A program made the position numbers and the translations under genes. Positions 5,568 through 5,810 of a DNA stretch of 5,810 bases are shown piece after piece. Source of the DNA: an uncultured Lachnospiraceae bacterium. Lineage in GTDB: Bacteria; Bacillota; Clostridia; Lachnospirales; Lachnospiraceae. The notes under the pieces were generated by a model. The model made no database searches, was not told the origin of the DNA, and saw only the letters and a list, made by a program, of their open reading frames with translations. Positions within the stretch are counted from its first letter, which is position 1. Each line of letters begins with the position of its first letter. The stretch lies in the NCBI GenBank assembly GCA_910588565.1, contig CAJUPF010000119.1, forward strand, positions 1 through 5,810, read 5' to 3'.

Positions 5568-5810
5568 ATGGATAAAACAGGTATGCTGATGATTGGAGTA
5601 AGCAGATTTATTTATGGGGAAGGTGCAGTCATGAAACTTCCGGAAGAAATAAAAAGGTATGCGGACAGCGCGTTTTTTGTTGGGGGCAGTATCACGCTTC
5701 CTCTTGTTCGGGATAAAGTCGAAGAAAAGCTGAAGGAAGAAAAAATAGAGGCACAATGTCACGCGAAAGCTGCGACACGGGTATGTTCAGCTTGTCGGAA
5801 AGGTAGCCCC
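5568..5810 (+). CDS. GldA-like iron-containing alcohol dehydrogenase family protein, N-terminal part (runs off right edge)
   Basis: ATG 5568 follows AGGAGG (5553-5558) at a 9-base distance and opens a frame to the window end (81 codons). The first ~62 residues fit the N-terminus of glycerol-dehydrogenase-like enzymes: SRFIYGEGAVMKLPEEIKRY, then SAFFVGGSITLPLVRDKVEE, comparable to the YIQG...LVVGDKFVLGF region of E. coli GldA. The nucleotide-binding GGG motif and metal ligands lie beyond the window, so the family call rests on the N-terminus alone. After Arg71 the frame reads VCSACRKGSP, which looks wrong for the family. Skipping one G in 5779-5781 would give YVQLVGKVAP, which looks more natural, so a frame break is possible. 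In context it may reduce the aldehyde released by the lyase or oxidise an imported polyol. This is inference. Confidence 0.65.
   Translation, partial: MDKTGMLMIGVSRFIYGEGAVMKLPEEIKRYADSAFFVGGSITLPLVRDKVEEKLKEEKIEAQCHAKAATRVCSACRKGSP

Noticed and set aside
5448..5762. 104-codon minus-strand open frame at the end of the operon
   Set aside because: It overlaps the second permease and the GldA-like gene on the opposite strand and has no coding features.

Overview
The window looks like a Lachnospiraceae-type (Clostridia) chromosome. The reasons are the moderate-to-low GC content, strong GGAGG-type ribosome binding sites, an AAA-ATPase-like/PD-(D/E)XK gene of the kind common in gut anaerobes, a remnant of a spore-coat CotJC-like gene, and an ABC sugar-uptake operon with no ATPase gene in view. 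Species cannot be named from the sequence alone.

Layout. (1) Positions 1-651, minus strand: the first 217 codons of an AAA-ATPase-like protein whose C-terminus lies beyond the left edge. It has a good extended -10 promoter (678-706), and an 8-bp inverted repeat overlaps the -35 box. (2) Positions 737-885: a 133-bp non-autonomous element (MITE-like) with perfect 12-bp terminal inverted repeats, flanked by a perfect 8-bp direct repeat that looks like a target-site duplication. It is packed with internal hairpins. (3) Positions 880-1062, minus strand: a remnant of the C-terminal part of a CotJC/manganese-catalase-like gene, abutting the element. (4) Positions 1063-1342: non-coding, very AT-rich at its right end, with a repeated 17-bp motif and a probable sigma-A promoter. 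(5) Positions 1343-5810+, plus strand: an apparent operon. It encodes a DapA/NanA-superfamily lyase, a family-1 lipoprotein solute-binding protein, two MalF/MalG-type permeases, and the start of a GldA-like (iron-containing alcohol dehydrogenase superfamily) enzyme cut by the right edge.

How the genes may work together (inference): the binding protein and two permeases import a sugar or sugar acid, energised by an ATPase encoded elsewhere. The lyase would cleave a 2-keto acid to pyruvate plus an aldehyde, and the GldA-like enzyme would reduce the aldehyde or oxidise the matching alcohol. The substrate is not evident.

Most notable points: the solute-binding protein gene is split by a -1 frame break located exactly on the heptamer A AAA AAG, the classical bacterial -1 slippery sequence, with a stop codon one sense codon later. 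This is either a one-base deletion in an A run (biological or assembly) or a recoding site. A second possible frame break lies near 5779-5781 in the last gene, which raises the chance that homopolymer indel errors are present. The MITE with intact duplication, sitting in a decayed cotJC-like sequence, is the best-supported structural discovery.
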